Shown: positions 1 to 12,422 of the stretch, in pieces
Layout of the letters: each line of letters opens with the position of its first letter
Numbering within the stretch: the first letter of the stretch is position 1
Assembly: GCF_001552075.1 (NCBI RefSeq)
Contig: NZ_BCQM01000001.1
Span: forward strand, 186,001 to 250,000
DNA: 64,000 nt
From: Arthrobacter luteolus NBRC 107841
Lineage (GTDB): Bacteria > Actinomycetota > Actinomycetes > Actinomycetales > Micrococcaceae
Direction of reading: 5' to 3'
Made by a program: the position numbers and the translations under genes
The notes under the pieces: generated by a model
The model's database searches: none
What the model was told of the DNA's origin: nothing
What the model saw: the letters and a program-made list of their open reading frames with translations, nothing else

Positions 1-276
1 TCTTACGGCTGGCGGCGGATAATGGTTGACACGCTTTTCGAACGGTTGGATTCCCGCAGCCGGGAGTTCCTCAAGGCCCACGCCGTCTTCTCCTCCGGCC
101 ATCGTTGGGTTCCGACCCTCTCAGCACTCGCTGCGGGCGCGCGCAGCGGCAACATAGCCCCGGCCTGCCTGGCCGAATTCGCCGCCGGCACGCCCGGCGA
201 GCTGCTGCGCACCACATTCGCCCGACGCCCCGGAGCACCCGGATTTGGACGAGACCGCTCTCCCGGGAAAGACTAG
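1..276 (+). CDS. C-terminal fragment of an unidentified protein upstream of rfbA
   Basis: A frame is open from the window edge to a TAG at 274-276, four bases before the rfbA start, so the two are probably co-transcribed. The visible 91 residues are Arg/Ala-rich and probably helical (for example [16 protein letters not shown]) and show no motif I recognise. Next to rfbA and the galactan exporter it could be the tail of a glycosyltransferase or another sugar-pathway enzyme, but that is inference from position. The other two forward frames contain early stops. The N-terminal part lies outside the window. Confidence 0.45.
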   Translation, partial: SYGWRRIMVDTLFERLDSRSREFLKAHAVFSSGHRWVPTLSALAAGARSGNIAPACLAEFAAGTPGELLRTTFARRPGAPGFGRDRSPGKD

Positions 277-280
277 AGCC

Positions 281-1156
281 ATGCGTGGAATTATTCTGGC
301 CGGAGGAACCGGCTCCCGGCTGCATCCCATCACTCTTGGCATCAGCAAGCAACTCGTGCCCGTCTATGACAAGCCGATGATCTACTACCCGCTTTCCACG
401 CTGATCCTGGCAGGGATTCGGGACATTCTGATCGTCACCACCCCTCACGATGCTGAACAGTTCCAGCGCCTGCTGGGAGACGGAAGCCAGTTCGGCATTT
501 CACTGACTTACGTTCAGCAGCCCTCTCCCGATGGGCTGGCGCAGGCATTCATCCTGGGTGCCGAGCACATCGGGACCGGCCCGGTCGCCCTCGTGCTCGG
601 CGACAACATCTTCTACGGCCCGGGAATGGGAGCGCAGCTGCGCCGTTTTAGGGACATCGACGGCGGTGCGGTGTTTGGCTACCGGGTCAGTGATCCGAAG
701 GCCTACGGCGTGGTTGAGTTCGACGCAGACGGCAAAGCCCTCTCGCTTGAGGAAAAGCCCCTCCACCCCAAGAGCAATTACGCGGTGCCCGGGCTCTACT
801 TCTATGACAACGACGTCGTGGAAATCGCCCGCAATCTCAAGCCTTCACCGCGGGGTGAGCTTGAGATCACAGACGTCAACCGGACGTACCTCGAGCGGGG
901 CAAACTCAGTGTCGATATCCTTCCGCGCGGCACAGCCTGGCTCGACACCGGAACCTTCGATTCGCTGAATGACGCGTCGAATTTCATCCGGACCATTGAA
1001 CACCGCCAGGGCCTGAAAATCGGAGCCCCGGAAGAAGTATCCTGGCGCCTCGGTTTCCTCTCCGATGACGAACTGCGCGAACGCGCCGAGCCCCTTGTTA
1101 AAAGCGGCTATGGCGCTTATCTGATCTCCCTGCTGGAATCCGGCGAAGCCCGGTAA
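281..1156 (+). CDS. rfbA: glucose-1-phosphate thymidylyltransferase RfbA (RmlA)
   Basis: Cytoplasmic enzyme that makes dTDP-glucose from dTTP and glucose-1-phosphate, the first step of dTDP-L-rhamnose synthesis. The 291-residue protein has the usual RmlA length. It carries the nucleotide-binding loop GGTGSRLHP at residues 8-16, [17 protein letters not shown] at about 23-39, and the metal-site Asp in [11 protein letters not shown] (D108). The start is the ATG at 281, where the family N-terminus MRGIILAGG begins; an in-frame GTG at 245 would add 12 non-family residues and lacks a better ribosome site. A strong bidirectional terminator follows. The other rml genes are not in the window. Confidence 0.97.
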   Translation: MRGIILAGGTGSRLHPITLGISKQLVPVYDKPMIYYPLSTLILAGIRDILIVTTPHDAEQFQRLLGDGSQFGISLTYVQQPSPDGLAQAFILGAEHIGTGPVALVLGDNIFYGPGMGAQLRRFRDIDGGAVFGYRVSDPKAYGVVEFDADGKALSLEEKPLHPKSNYAVPGLYFYDNDVVEIARNLKPSPRGELEITDVNRTYLERGKLSVDILPRGTAWLDTGTFDSLNDASNFIRTIEHRQGLKIGAPEEVSWRLGFLSDDELRERAEPLVKSGYGAYLISLLESGEAR

Positions 1157-1180
1157 CCGCCAGCTTGATCTAAGGACAGC

Positions 1181-1222
1181 AAAAGGAACGGTCGGCTTCA
1201 TGCCGGCCGTTCCTCTTTTTTT
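1181..1222. terminator. bidirectional rho-independent terminator
   Basis: A 13-bp stem (1184-1196 with 1202-1214, one G-T wobble, 5-base loop) is followed by seven T after one C (1216-1222) and preceded by AAAA, so it can act on both strands. It lies between the converging rfbA and ABC ATPase genes. Confidence 0.9.
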
Positions 1223-1263
1223 GCGTCAGCTGTCTAACCTGCCAGGAGGGCAGGCCTCCGGTT

Positions 1264-1995
1264 TTAGCTGTTTCCTCGAAGGCGGTCCACTACGTCCAGC
1301 ACAGGACCATCCATTATGATCTCTCCGTGCTCCAGCAGGACACCGCGTTCACATATACGAGACACGAGGTCGAGATCGTGGCTGACGACAACCAGGGTCT
1401 TGCCTTCACCAGCAAGCTCCTTGATCTTGTCGATGCACTTCTTCTGGAAGGGTTCATCCCCTACCGCAAGGATCTCATCGACGAGGAAGACTTCCGGGTC
1501 CGTATGCACAGCAACAGAAAAGGCAAGACGAAGGTACATGCCAGACGAATAGAATTTGACCTCCGTGTCAATGAACTGACCGATCTCGGAGAACTCGACA
1601 ATGGAGTCGAACTTCTCGTCGATCTCCTGCTCTGTCATTCCGAGAATGGCGCCATTCAGATATACATTGTCACGACCACTGAGGTCGTGGTGGAAACCGG
1701 CACCTACTTCAATCAGGCCCGCAACCCTGCCCCGGGTAGCCACTGTGCCGGTATCAGGACGCATGACACCGGAGATGTGTTTGAGCAGCGTCGACTTTCC
1801 TGACCCGTTGAGTCCCAGCAAGGCAACGGTCTCGCCCTGTTCCACATCCAGGGAAACCCCTTTGAGCGCGTAGAACCGCTCAGAGAGATCGCCCTTTCGG
1901 CCCTTGATCAGCCACACAAACGCTTCCTTCATTGAGCGTGTATGGCGCAGGACAAATCGCTTGTAAATGTTGCGTACTTCGATGGCGTTTGCCAC
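1264..1995 (-). CDS. polysaccharide ABC exporter, ATP-binding subunit (Wzt/TagH-like)
   Basis: ATPase that powers export of a lipid-linked glycan with the permease encoded 3 bp upstream. In 243 residues it has Walker A GLNGSGKST (61-69), the export-family motif GAGFHHDLSGRDNV (98-111), the ABC signature YSSGMYLRL (149-157), Walker B VFLVDE (169-174) and the switch His in VVSHDLD (H206). It lacks the extra C-terminal carbohydrate-binding domain of some Wzt proteins, so substrate choice is probably made elsewhere. The gene order ATPase, permease, galactofuranosyltransferase, mutase resembles the mycobacterial galactan exporter region (Rv3781-Rv3783). The substrate is inferred. Confidence 0.92.
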   Translation of the reverse strand: MANAIEVRNIYKRFVLRHTRSMKEAFVWLIKGRKGDLSERFYALKGVSLDVEQGETVALLGLNGSGKSTLLKHISGVMRPDTGTVATRGRVAGLIEVGAGFHHDLSGRDNVYLNGAILGMTEQEIDEKFDSIVEFSEIGQFIDTEVKFYSSGMYLRLAFSVAVHTDPEVFLVDEILAVGDEPFQKKCIDKIKELAGEGKTLVVVSHDLDLVSRICERGVLLEHGEIIMDGPVLDVVDRLRGNS

Positions 1996-1998
1996 GGT

Positions 1999-2871
1999 TC
2001 AGAGCTCCTGCGCGAATCGGCCTTCAAGCCGGCGGAAAACGAGTTGGCCCAGCAGCAGGACTACTGCCGAAATGGCGAGGCCGATGGGAAGCCAAAGTGA
2101 GAGCAAATGCGGAGGAATCGCTTCAGCGCCGTCCGTTGTCGGGAGCCAGAAGGCGTAGTGGAAAGTCTCAACCCCCACAGTCAGTGGATTCAACTGATAG
2201 AGGTTGAAGAACGTCTCGCCCAGCTGTTCACGGACCATAACCCATGAATAAAGAACTGGCGAAGCCCAGGTTGCAATCATGAGCAGCATATCTACCAAGT
2301 TCTCGGCGTCACGGAAATACACGTTGACCGCCCCGAAGAGGAGCCCAAGTCCCGTAGCCAATAACGCCACGATGGCGAACCCGCCTACTGCAGCCGCCAG
2401 CTGTAGTAAGTTCGGCCGCCACCCATTGAACAGGCAGGCCACCACCAAAATCAGAATCTGTGGAACGAAGTGGACCCCGGACACCCATACTGAGGCCACC
2501 GGAAAGAGCTGTCGGGGAAGGTATATCTTCTTGATCAGACCCCCATTTCCCACAATGGACCGCGAGGCATTACCCAGAGCTTCAGTAAAGAAGTTGATCA
2601 ACACAATGCCGGCGAAGAGATAGATGGCGTAGTTCGGAAGCCCGCCGGGGTTCCTCTCGCTCTTTTCCAGTCCGAGGAATACACCCAGTGCTATGTAGAA
2701 GACTATGAATTGAACGCCGGGTTTCACATAGGACCACAACAGACCCAGAACGGAGCCCCGGTACCTAACCTTAAGTTCCTTGGATACGAGGAGTTTGAGA
2801 AGAAAGCGGGACCTGACGACGTCGGCCAGGCCTGCTCCCCTTCCCGGCGTCTCCAGTGCGTCGGTGGACAA
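1999..2871 (-). CDS. polysaccharide ABC exporter, permease subunit (Wzm-like, ABC-2 family)
   Basis: Integral membrane partner of the ATPase just downstream. The 290-residue protein begins with a cytosolic stretch containing SKELKVRYRGSVLGLLWSY (about 30-48), the typical ABC-2 export permease entry motif, followed by about six hydrophobic segments and a C-terminal LLLGQLVFRRLEGRFAQEL. It should move an undecaprenyl- or decaprenyl-linked galactan-type chain across the cytoplasmic membrane. It starts 2 bp after the glycosyltransferase stop, so the four minus-strand genes from glf onward read as one operon. Confidence 0.92.
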   Translation of the reverse strand: MSTDALETPGRGAGLADVVRSRFLLKLLVSKELKVRYRGSVLGLLWSYVKPGVQFIVFYIALGVFLGLEKSERNPGGLPNYAIYLFAGIVLINFFTEALGNASRSIVGNGGLIKKIYLPRQLFPVASVWVSGVHFVPQILILVVACLFNGWRPNLLQLAAAVGGFAIVALLATGLGLLFGAVNVYFRDAENLVDMLLMIATWASPVLYSWVMVREQLGETFFNLYQLNPLTVGVETFHYAFWLPTTDGAEAIPPHLLSLWLPIGLAISAVVLLLGQLVFRRLEGRFAQEL

Positions 2872-2873
2872 AC

Positions 2874-6067
<3,194 letters not shown>

Positions 6068-6167
6068 TCACTCCTGTTGGTTTCGGTGCGGCCCTCGGCA
6101 CGCACCCGACGGTCAAGGTTATCGAAGTTTTGCTGCCAGCACACTTTCCAGGACAGCGGGACCCTGC

Positions 6168-8213
6168 TTACCAATGCAGGGCGTCGTGGAAGCGGCGATC
6201 GAATTCTTCGCCCATCGATGCTGTATAGGTGGTAGTCAGATGATTGTCGTCCATGTAGACGAATACGTTGCCTATCGCGGCCAGACAGAGCTCCTGAGGA
6301 CAAATCAAATCCGTCATGTCCAACAGCGCCAGTCCCTGGAAAGAGTCAAAACTCTCTGCAACTTCTGCAGCGTCCGAGAGTTTTTCAGCAACGGGTGCGC
6401 TGCACTCGTCAGCAAAAGCTCCCTTGCTCTCTGCGCAGTGGAGCATATTGACCTCGAAGCGGGGATTGTCCCGGATAGCAATGACGGGAATCCCGTATCT
6501 GGCCAGGTCGATGGAAGCCTCTGGCAATCCTGACACCACCCGGTCCAGTGCCTCTACCGGCGACGCCGCAGTGCCAACGGCGAGCACCGCGTCAGGTCGC
6601 AGGTCTTCGGCAAAGCGGAGTGCGGCTTCGTTGAAGTCATTACATTCCGCCCGTCGGTCTTCACTGGGTTTGCCGAAGGGGCAGGCTCCAAGAAGCAGGG
6701 CCATTACCCGGTAGTTTCGCTCCTCAGCCATCGGCTTGATAGCGCCTAGCCACTGTTGGGAATGAGAATCCCCAAGTACCAGAATTGTCTTCTCGTAGTT
6801 CTTGGACTCGGTTGCCATGCATCGCCCTGCCAAGAGCGGGTCCCTTGGTCCATCATCGTGCACGCTGCAGCCACCATCCAGCGTTCCCCACTCAGATCCC
6901 AGTGCGCTCAAGAGCGGGATGATTGGCGCATTGGGCTCACTCTCAGCTAAGTAGTTCTCAGATAAGACACGGGCTCCGGGGTTGTTCCGGAGTGCCTCGG
7001 CCTCTACCCGCTGTTCCTCCAGCCTCAGCGCCTGCTGCCAGCCCAGGACAGGTCCAGCCACCAGCGCCAGGCAGACGGCCACGACGACTCCGGCACGGCG
7101 TTTCTTCGCATCTGCCCACGCCATGCTGCGCAGCGGACGCTCGACGAACTTTGTCGTGAGGTACGCCAGGACCAGTGACAGCGCGATAATGCCCGCGCCC
7201 CCAACCAGCCCGACCTCTTCCCTGCCCCGCCAGATCAAGTAAATAACCAGGATGGGCCAGTGCCAGAGGTAGAGCGCGTAGGACATGTCCCCCAGCCGGA
7301 TCAGCGGCTTCCAGCTCAGGAACCTGTCCGCCCCAAATACGCTGCCGGTCTGTCCAGCCACGATGACGAGGGCTGCGGCCACCAGCGGCCAGAGCGCAAC
7401 GTAACCGGGGAACTGTCCCTGGACGTCCAGGATGAAGCCGCCGGACAGCATCGCGGCGAGCCCCACCCATCCAGCCGCGATGCGCAGCGGGCGGGGAAGT
7501 TTCAGGTACGGCAGGGCCAGCGCCAGCAGGGTGCCGAATGCGAACTCCCACAGGCGGGTCCGCGTATCGAAATAAGCGTGGACCTGGTTGGTGTAGGTCT
7601 CATGGATGGAGAACGCCAGCGAAACGGCGAAGAGCGTGCCGAACACCATCAGCACCACACGGCGGTACCGGATTCCCGTGGCCCTGGCCACAAGTGCCGC
7701 CAGTGCGAAGAGGATCGGCCACAGGATAAAGACCTGTCCCTGGACCGACAGGGACCAGAAGTGCTGCAGCGGGCTGGCAACGCTCTGGTCTGCCGCGTAG
7801 TAGTCAACAGAATTGGCGGCCAGGACCCAGTTCTGGAAATAGAGCAGGGATGACCACGCCTGGTCCAGGATGGCGGTCCATCGGGAGCGGGGTACGAAGA
7901 GCGCTGTGGCGGCCAGGACGGCCAGGATCACCACGACGACGGCGGGCAGCAGCCGCTTAAACAGGTGTAGCCAGTAGCGGCCCAGGTCAAGGGCCTTGCC
8001 GGCCTCGACCTTGCGGACAAAGGAGAGAGTCAGCAGGAAGGCCGAGATGAGGAGGAAAATGTCGACGCCGCCGGATACGCGCCCGAACCAGACGTGATAG
8101 GTCACGACCATCAGCACGGCGAGCGCACGAAGGCCCTGAACCTCGGGTCGGTAGGACGCCCGGGTGGCGGGGTGCGCCTGCTGCCTGGAGGCAGCCAGCA
8201 ATTCCTGTGACAC
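6168..8213 (-). CDS. membrane O-acyltransferase with C-terminal SGNH domain (OafA-like)
   Basis: Predicted to acetylate or acylate an exported glycan. The roughly 370-residue N-terminal acyltransferase-3 domain has RPEVQGLRALAVLMVV, the His in VTYHVWFG, and about ten membrane helices (including WSLSVQGQVFILWP). The C-terminal extracellular SGNH esterase-like domain has block I VLGDSHSQQW and ends with a DDNHLT motif carrying the Asp/His pair. I chose the GTG at 8213 because AGAAAGG lies 5 bases upstream; a TTG at 8228 would add five residues. Its position beside the galactan genes suggests the exported polysaccharide as substrate, which is inference. Confidence 0.9.
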   Translation of the reverse strand: MSQELLAASRQQAHPATRASYRPEVQGLRALAVLMVVTYHVWFGRVSGGVDIFLLISAFLLTLSFVRKVEAGKALDLGRYWLHLFKRLLPAVVVVILAVLAATALFVPRSRWTAILDQAWSSLLYFQNWVLAANSVDYYAADQSVASPLQHFWSLSVQGQVFILWPILFALAALVARATGIRYRRVVLMVFGTLFAVSLAFSIHETYTNQVHAYFDTRTRLWEFAFGTLLALALPYLKLPRPLRIAAGWVGLAAMLSGGFILDVQGQFPGYVALWPLVAAALVIVAGQTGSVFGADRFLSWKPLIRLGDMSYALYLWHWPILVIYLIWRGREEVGLVGGAGIIALSLVLAYLTTKFVERPLRSMAWADAKKRRAGVVVAVCLALVAGPVLGWQQALRLEEQRVEAEALRNNPGARVLSENYLAESEPNAPIIPLLSALGSEWGTLDGGCSVHDDGPRDPLLAGRCMATESKNYEKTILVLGDSHSQQWLGAIKPMAEERNYRVMALLLGACPFGKPSEDRRAECNDFNEAALRFAEDLRPDAVLAVGTAASPVEALDRVVSGLPEASIDLARYGIPVIAIRDNPRFEVNMLHCAESKGAFADECSAPVAEKLSDAAEVAESFDSFQGLALLDMTDLICPQELCLAAIGNVFVYMDDNHLTTTYTASMGEEFDRRFHDALHW

Positions 8214-8310
8214 ACAGACCTTTCTCAAAGAACTTCTCAGACTCCCCCGCAGTGAAGTCTACCTCTGGGTAACAAAAGTTGTTTTGGACCGGCTGGGCGG
8301 GTTGGAGCCT

Positions 8311-8319
8311 TTATCCACA
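8311..8319 (+). promoter_or_regulatory. perfect DnaA-box-type 9-mer TTATCCACA
   Basis: A single exact consensus DnaA box in the divergent 189-bp space between the acyltransferase (8213) and the EssC-like gene (8403). Two more exact copies occur at 22089 and 63300. No initiator genes or box cluster are near, so this is not an origin. Confidence 0.4.
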
Positions 8320-8402
8320 GGATGCCTGTCCCGTCCTCAGGCCCCGGCGAAGGACGGTTACGCTTCCATCCATCCTTGCCAATCGTGATCAGGAGGCGCA
8401 GC

Positions 8403-11400
8403 GTGGGCATTCATGCCATCCTTGTTCGGCCTCCGGCGAAGCGGCTGGGGCCCGAGGCAGGCGGCGGCCGCCAGAGCATACCCCTGGTGATTAATCCAAC
8501 AGCAGTTTCCTCCGGCACGGACCTGGCTGCGGCGCTGGAGCAGGCCTTCGGACCGGGCCCCTACACAGCCGATGGCCAACCAATGGCGGCCTTGTCTGAG
8601 CCCATCGGGTGCCTCCCCCACGGGGTCGTGCTGGCCGGTCCGGGCCGGCCCCGTCCCGCCGTGGCTCCCGCGCTGGTTCTCGTGACCCACAGCGGCCCCG
8701 ACGCCGGCAGGGTCATCGAGCTGCGCCGGGGCCGGTACCGGCTGGGCCGTCCCGGCCTGGTGCAAACTGCCGGGAGTACCCCTATTGAGCTCAGGGACCC
8801 GGCGCTTTCCCGCCTGCATGCCGAGCTGACCGTAGATGTGAGGGGTGTCCGGATCACCGACGCGGCCTCACAGAACGGCGTGTGGGTTGATGGACGCCGT
8901 ATCAGCACGGCCGAACTCACCACAGATTCACTGGTGAGAACGGGGAACACGACATTCCGGATCTGGGTCCCCAGCTCTGTTCCTCCGTCCGGGAGCGGGG
9001 CCGGTTCCGGTTCTGGGGCCGGTTCCGGTTCCGGTTCCGGTTCCGCCGGGCCGCTTACAGTGCCGGCACAGCCGCCCGGCACCTTCAATCCCGGCCTGCT
9101 AACGGCGGCCGTGCTGGCTCTGGGGCTGGGCATTGTGCTGGCCATGACCACAGGCATGTGGATTTTTCTGGCGTTCTCGGCCCTCACAGCCCTCACTGCC
9201 CTCGGTGGCTTCGCGGGATTCAGGCGCCGGCGGCGGCGGTTCCTTGCTGCGGTGTCGAGAACCGCGGCAGAGGACTCGGCCCGGCGGAGGCTCGCCCACC
9301 CCACTCCCGGGGAGCGGGCACTTGCAGCACTGCATCCCAGCCTGCGGATGGCCCGGCCGCCTCAGCCCAGCACGCCCGGAGGCGCTGCCGCCGAAGACAG
9401 CCTGCCCGCACCACCGGTTTCCGGGATTCATCTCGGAGCCGGAGCCCTGCCCGCCAATATCGTGCTGTCCTCACCTCGGGAGGAGTGGTTGCCTCCGCTG
9501 CTGGACGACGTCCCCGTTGTTCTCTCCCCCGTCCCCGGAGCCGAGATCCGGGTGGTGGGTCCGGCCGAAGAGACAATGGGAGCGCTGCGGTCAGCGCTGC
9601 TTCAGTTGGCCTCGCGCCATCCTGACCGCGCGGGTCCCGTGATTCTTTTGTGCCGCGAAGTAAACCGCTTCATCTGCGATGCAAGACTGCTGCCAGGAGT
9701 CCAGCTTCTGACTTCTTCCGACGGACCGGCAGCAGCCGCGGCCATCCAAGTGGCTGCAGGACAGAGTCCAGGCGCACCGCCGGTAGTGGTTGCGCCTCCC
9801 TCGGCCGCTGCGGACGCCGGCCTCCTGCGGGCAGGGCTGCCGGAGGTGGTCAGGGGTTCGGCGGTCTTCCTGATCGGTATTGACCCGGATACGGCCGGCG
9901 GCCTCCCGGCCCTGTCCGGGAACAGCTCGATCTCTGTTCTGCTCTCCGAAGACGGCGGTGTGCTCCGGGCGGGCGGTACTGAGCAGGCCTTTCGTCCAGA
10001 CCTCATCGGGCCCCAGGCCTTCCACCGCACAACCGCCCAGCTGGCCCGGTCACGTCTCGGCGGCGTCCAGTCTGCGCCCAGGGATCTATTCCCCGTCTCC
10101 AGCGGCGATATCGCGGCTTCCTGGGCCCGCGGCGGATCTCCGCAGGCGGCTATTGGGTACCACGGAACGGCAGCAGTGTCCCTTGACCTGCTGGCGGATG
10201 GTCCCCATTTCCTCATCGCCGGGACAACCGGCTCGGGCAAGTCCGAACTGCTGCGGACGTTTGTTGCCTCCCTGGCGGCTGCCGTGCCACCGACCCGGCT
10301 GAACTTTCTGCTGATCGATTTCAAGGGTGGCTCCGGGCTCACTCCCCTGGCGCGGCTGCCGCATACTGCCGGGCTCCTCACCGATCTCTCCGGAGAAAAC
10401 GTCTCCCGTACGCTGGTTTCCCTCCGATCCGAGCTCAAACGCCGGGAGTCACTGCTGGCCGCAGTCGAGGCCAGTGACCTCGACGGATACAACTCCAGCG
10501 CACCCGGTTCGAAGACAGTTCCCCGCCTGGTTGTTGTTGTTGACGAATTCCGGATGCTGGCGGATGCCGTACCTACGGCGGTCGCCGAGCTGATGCGGAT
10601 AGCCGTGCTGGGCCGGTCCCTTGGACTGCATCTTGTATTGGCCACTCAGCGGCCGCAGGGCGCGGTCACCGCGGACATCCGCGCCAATATTTCCACCTCG
10701 GTCTGCCTCCGCGTGCAGTCAGCCCTGGAATCCCGTGACGTGGTGGGGTCTGACGATGCAGCGGACATCCCGGCGTCCGCCCCGGGAACGGCCATCCTGC
10801 GCAAAGCCGGCTCCCCGCCGTCCCCGCTGAAGGTACGGTCGACCGGCTCCGGCCCCGGCGGGCCACCGCCGCTGCTCCAGACACTGGCGCAGTACCTCTC
10901 CTCTCCCCACAACCGGCGCGGAACCAGCTTAGGAAGGAGCCTCGACGAGCTGGTGGAGGCCGTGATTTCCGCGGCCGCCGTCACTGGCTGTCCAGCGGCG
11001 GCACAGCCACCGGTCCACCCTCCACTGCCCAACCGGCTCCCGCACCGGCCACGGTTTCGCGAAAGAGCAGGCACCGGCAGGTTGGTCCTGGGACTGGCGG
11101 ACCGGCCGGAACAACAGGAACAGGACCTGCTTCAGTGGAGCCCCCGCTGCGATTCGCACCTGGCTTTGGTGGGGCCGGCCTTTTCCGGTACGGAACCCAC
11201 CACAGCCCTTCTTGCAGCCGAGCATCTTGCCGTCCTGCCTGACCGGCACCTTTATGTGCTCGATGGAGACGGTTCGCTGGCGTGGGCAGCCGGCCATGGA
11301 CAGACGGGCGCCTATGTCCCGCCGCATGAGACGCTCAGAGCCGCCCGGGTCATTAGTGTCCTTGGCGGCGCTGTCCTCCAACGCCTGGCTAACGGGCGGG

Positions 11401-12422
11401 ACCGTCCGCGTGCTCCCAGCTCAAGCGGAATCACGCTTGTGGTTTCCGGCTGGGGCCGGTGGCAGGACGCTTTCCGGTCCAGCCGGTTCCCGAACGCCGA
11501 AGATGAGCTGCTCGGCCTGGTCCGGGATGGCGAGGCTGCGGATATCTGCCTGGTGATCAACGGCAACAGGGAACTGCCGGCCGCGCGGTTCTTCCAGCTG
11601 ATCCCTAACCGGCTCTGGTTTCCCGCCGGCCTTGCGGACGACGCGCTCGTGGCCTGGCCCCGGATGCCGCCGATGGAGCCCCTTCCGGGCCGGGCCTTCG
11701 TGCAGGGACGGATCGGAGCCCCCGCAGGAGCGGTGGCGCAGTGCGGAGAACCGCCCGTTTCCGTTGACCCCGTTCCACTGCCCGCCGGGACCAGACCGCC
11801 GCAGCGTGTGGAGGCGCTGCCTGCCCAGGCCGTTTCGGAAGACCTCGCTCCAGGCTCCGGACCGGACCGGTTTCCCCTGGGACTGCACGGGGACGAACTG
11901 GAAACGGCCGAGGCCTATCTTCCGCCGGGAACCGCGTTTCTGATTCTTGGTCCGCCCGGGTCAGGCCGGACGACGCTCCTGCGTCAATTCGAGTGCGCCG
12001 CAGGCCAGGCGATGGAGGTCCACCGATTCGATCCAGCTGCCCTTTCGCCCGCACCGCAGACGCCGCGGACTGGTATGAACCCGCCGGGTGGCGGCCGCGG
12101 CAACTGCCTGGTTCTGGTCGACGACGCCGATCGGCTGCCCCTGGCAGCGCATGCCCGGTTGACGCAGCTCCTCGAGGACGGTGCCAGGCTGGTGCTGGCA
12201 GCGGTTCCCGGTTTCGGTCTGGCTTCCAGACTGCCCGCCGCGGCACGGCTGCGGTCCGAGCCCAGAGGCGCAGTTCTCGCTCCGGAGCAGCCTTCTGATG
12301 CCGAGTTTTTCGGGGTTCGGTTGAACCTCCATGCCCCGCCACGCGCAGGGCGGGGCTACCTAATTGCGGGAACACGGGTCATGGAGACCCAGTTCGCCCG
12401 CCCGGCGGAAGGCAGGATTTAG
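8403..12422 (+). CDS. EssC/EccC-like FHA-FtsK/SpoIIIE ATPase (type VII secretion motor family)
   Basis: A 1339-residue membrane ATPase. An FHA domain (about 90-190; RYRLGRPG, SRLHA and SQNGVWVDG signatures) is followed by a Gly/Ser linker, two adjacent membrane helices (about 230-275) and three FtsK-like modules. Module 1 is intact: Walker A GTTGSGKS (607-614) and Walker B VVVVDEF (D714-E715). Module 2 is degenerate (GPAFSGTEPT near 924, no acidic Walker B). Module 3 has GPPGSGRTT (1183-1191) and LVLVDDAD. FHA, two helices and tandem ATPases is the plan of firmicute EssC. The start is the GTG at 8403, 6 bases after a perfect AGGAGG; the ATG at 8322 lacks this. No WXG100 substrate gene or other secretion component is nearby, so its role is open. 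Confidence 0.88.
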   Translation: MGIHAILVRPPAKRLGPEAGGGRQSIPLVINPTAVSSGTDLAAALEQAFGPGPYTADGQPMAALSEPIGCLPHGVVLAGPGRPRPAVAPALVLVTHSGPDAGRVIELRRGRYRLGRPGLVQTAGSTPIELRDPALSRLHAELTVDVRGVRITDAASQNGVWVDGRRISTAELTTDSLVRTGNTTFRIWVPSSVPPSGSGAGSGSGAGSGSGSGSAGPLTVPAQPPGTFNPGLLTAAVLALGLGIVLAMTTGMWIFLAFSALTALTALGGFAGFRRRRRRFLAAVSRTAAEDSARRRLAHPTPGERALAALHPSLRMARPPQPSTPGGAAAEDSLPAPPVSGIHLGAGALPANIVLSSPREEWLPPLLDDVPVVLSPVPGAEIRVVGPAEETMGALRSALLQLASRHPDRAGPVILLCREVNRFICDARLLPGVQLLTSSDGPAAAAAIQVAAGQSPGAPPVVVAPPSAAADAGLLRAGLPEVVRGSAVFLIGIDPDTAGGLPALSGNSSISVLLSEDGGVLRAGGTEQAFRPDLIGPQAFHRTTAQLARSRLGGVQSAPRDLFPVSSGDIAASWARGGSPQAAIGYHGTAAVSLDLLADGPHFLIAGTTGSGKSELLRTFVASLAAAVPPTRLNFLLIDFKGGSGLTPLARLPHTAGLLTDLSGENVSRTLVSLRSELKRRESLLAAVEASDLDGYNSSAPGSKTVPRLVVVVDEFRMLADAVPTAVAELMRIAVLGRSLGLHLVLATQRPQGAVTADIRANISTSVCLRVQSALESRDVVGSDDAADIPASAPGTAILRKAGSPPSPLKVRSTGSGPGGPPPLLQTLAQYLSSPHNRRGTSLGRSLDELVEAVISAAAVTGCPAAAQPPVHPPLPNRLPHRPRFRERAGTGRLVLGLADRPEQQEQDLLQWSPRCDSHLALVGPAFSGTEPTTALLAAEHLAVLPDRHLYVLDGDGSLAWAAGHGQTGAYVPPHETLRAARVISVLGGAVLQRLANGRDRPRAPSSSGITLVVSGWGRWQDAFRSSRFPNAEDELLGLVRDGEAADICLVINGNRELPAARFFQLIPNRLWFPAGLADDALVAWPRMPPMEPLPGRAFVQGRIGAPAGAVAQCGEPPVSVDPVPLPAGTRPPQRVEALPAQAVSEDLAPGSGPDRFPLGLHGDELETAEAYLPPGTAFLILGPPGSGRTTLLRQFECAAGQAMEVHRFDPAALSPAPQTPRTGMNPPGGGRGNCLVLVDDADRLPLAAHARLTQLLEDGARLVLAAVPGFGLASRLPAAARLRSEPRGAVLAPEQPSDAEFFGVRLNLHAPPRAGRGYLIAGTRVMETQFARPAEGRI
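8991..9045 (+). repeat. GGTTCC-type hexanucleotide repeat encoding a Gly/Ser linker
   Basis: An imperfect tandem run of GGTTCC units codes for alternating Gly/Ser/Ala between the FHA domain and the membrane helices of the EssC-like protein. The run is a likely site of length variation between strains. Confidence 0.8.

Noticed and set aside
8311-8319. Replication origin suggested by DnaA boxes
   Set aside because: The boxes are single and tens of kb apart; no dnaA, dnaN or AT-rich unwinding element is present.
8322-8402. Earlier ATG for the EssC-like gene
   Set aside because: The GTG at 8403 has a perfect AGGAGG and the preceding residues are not family-like.
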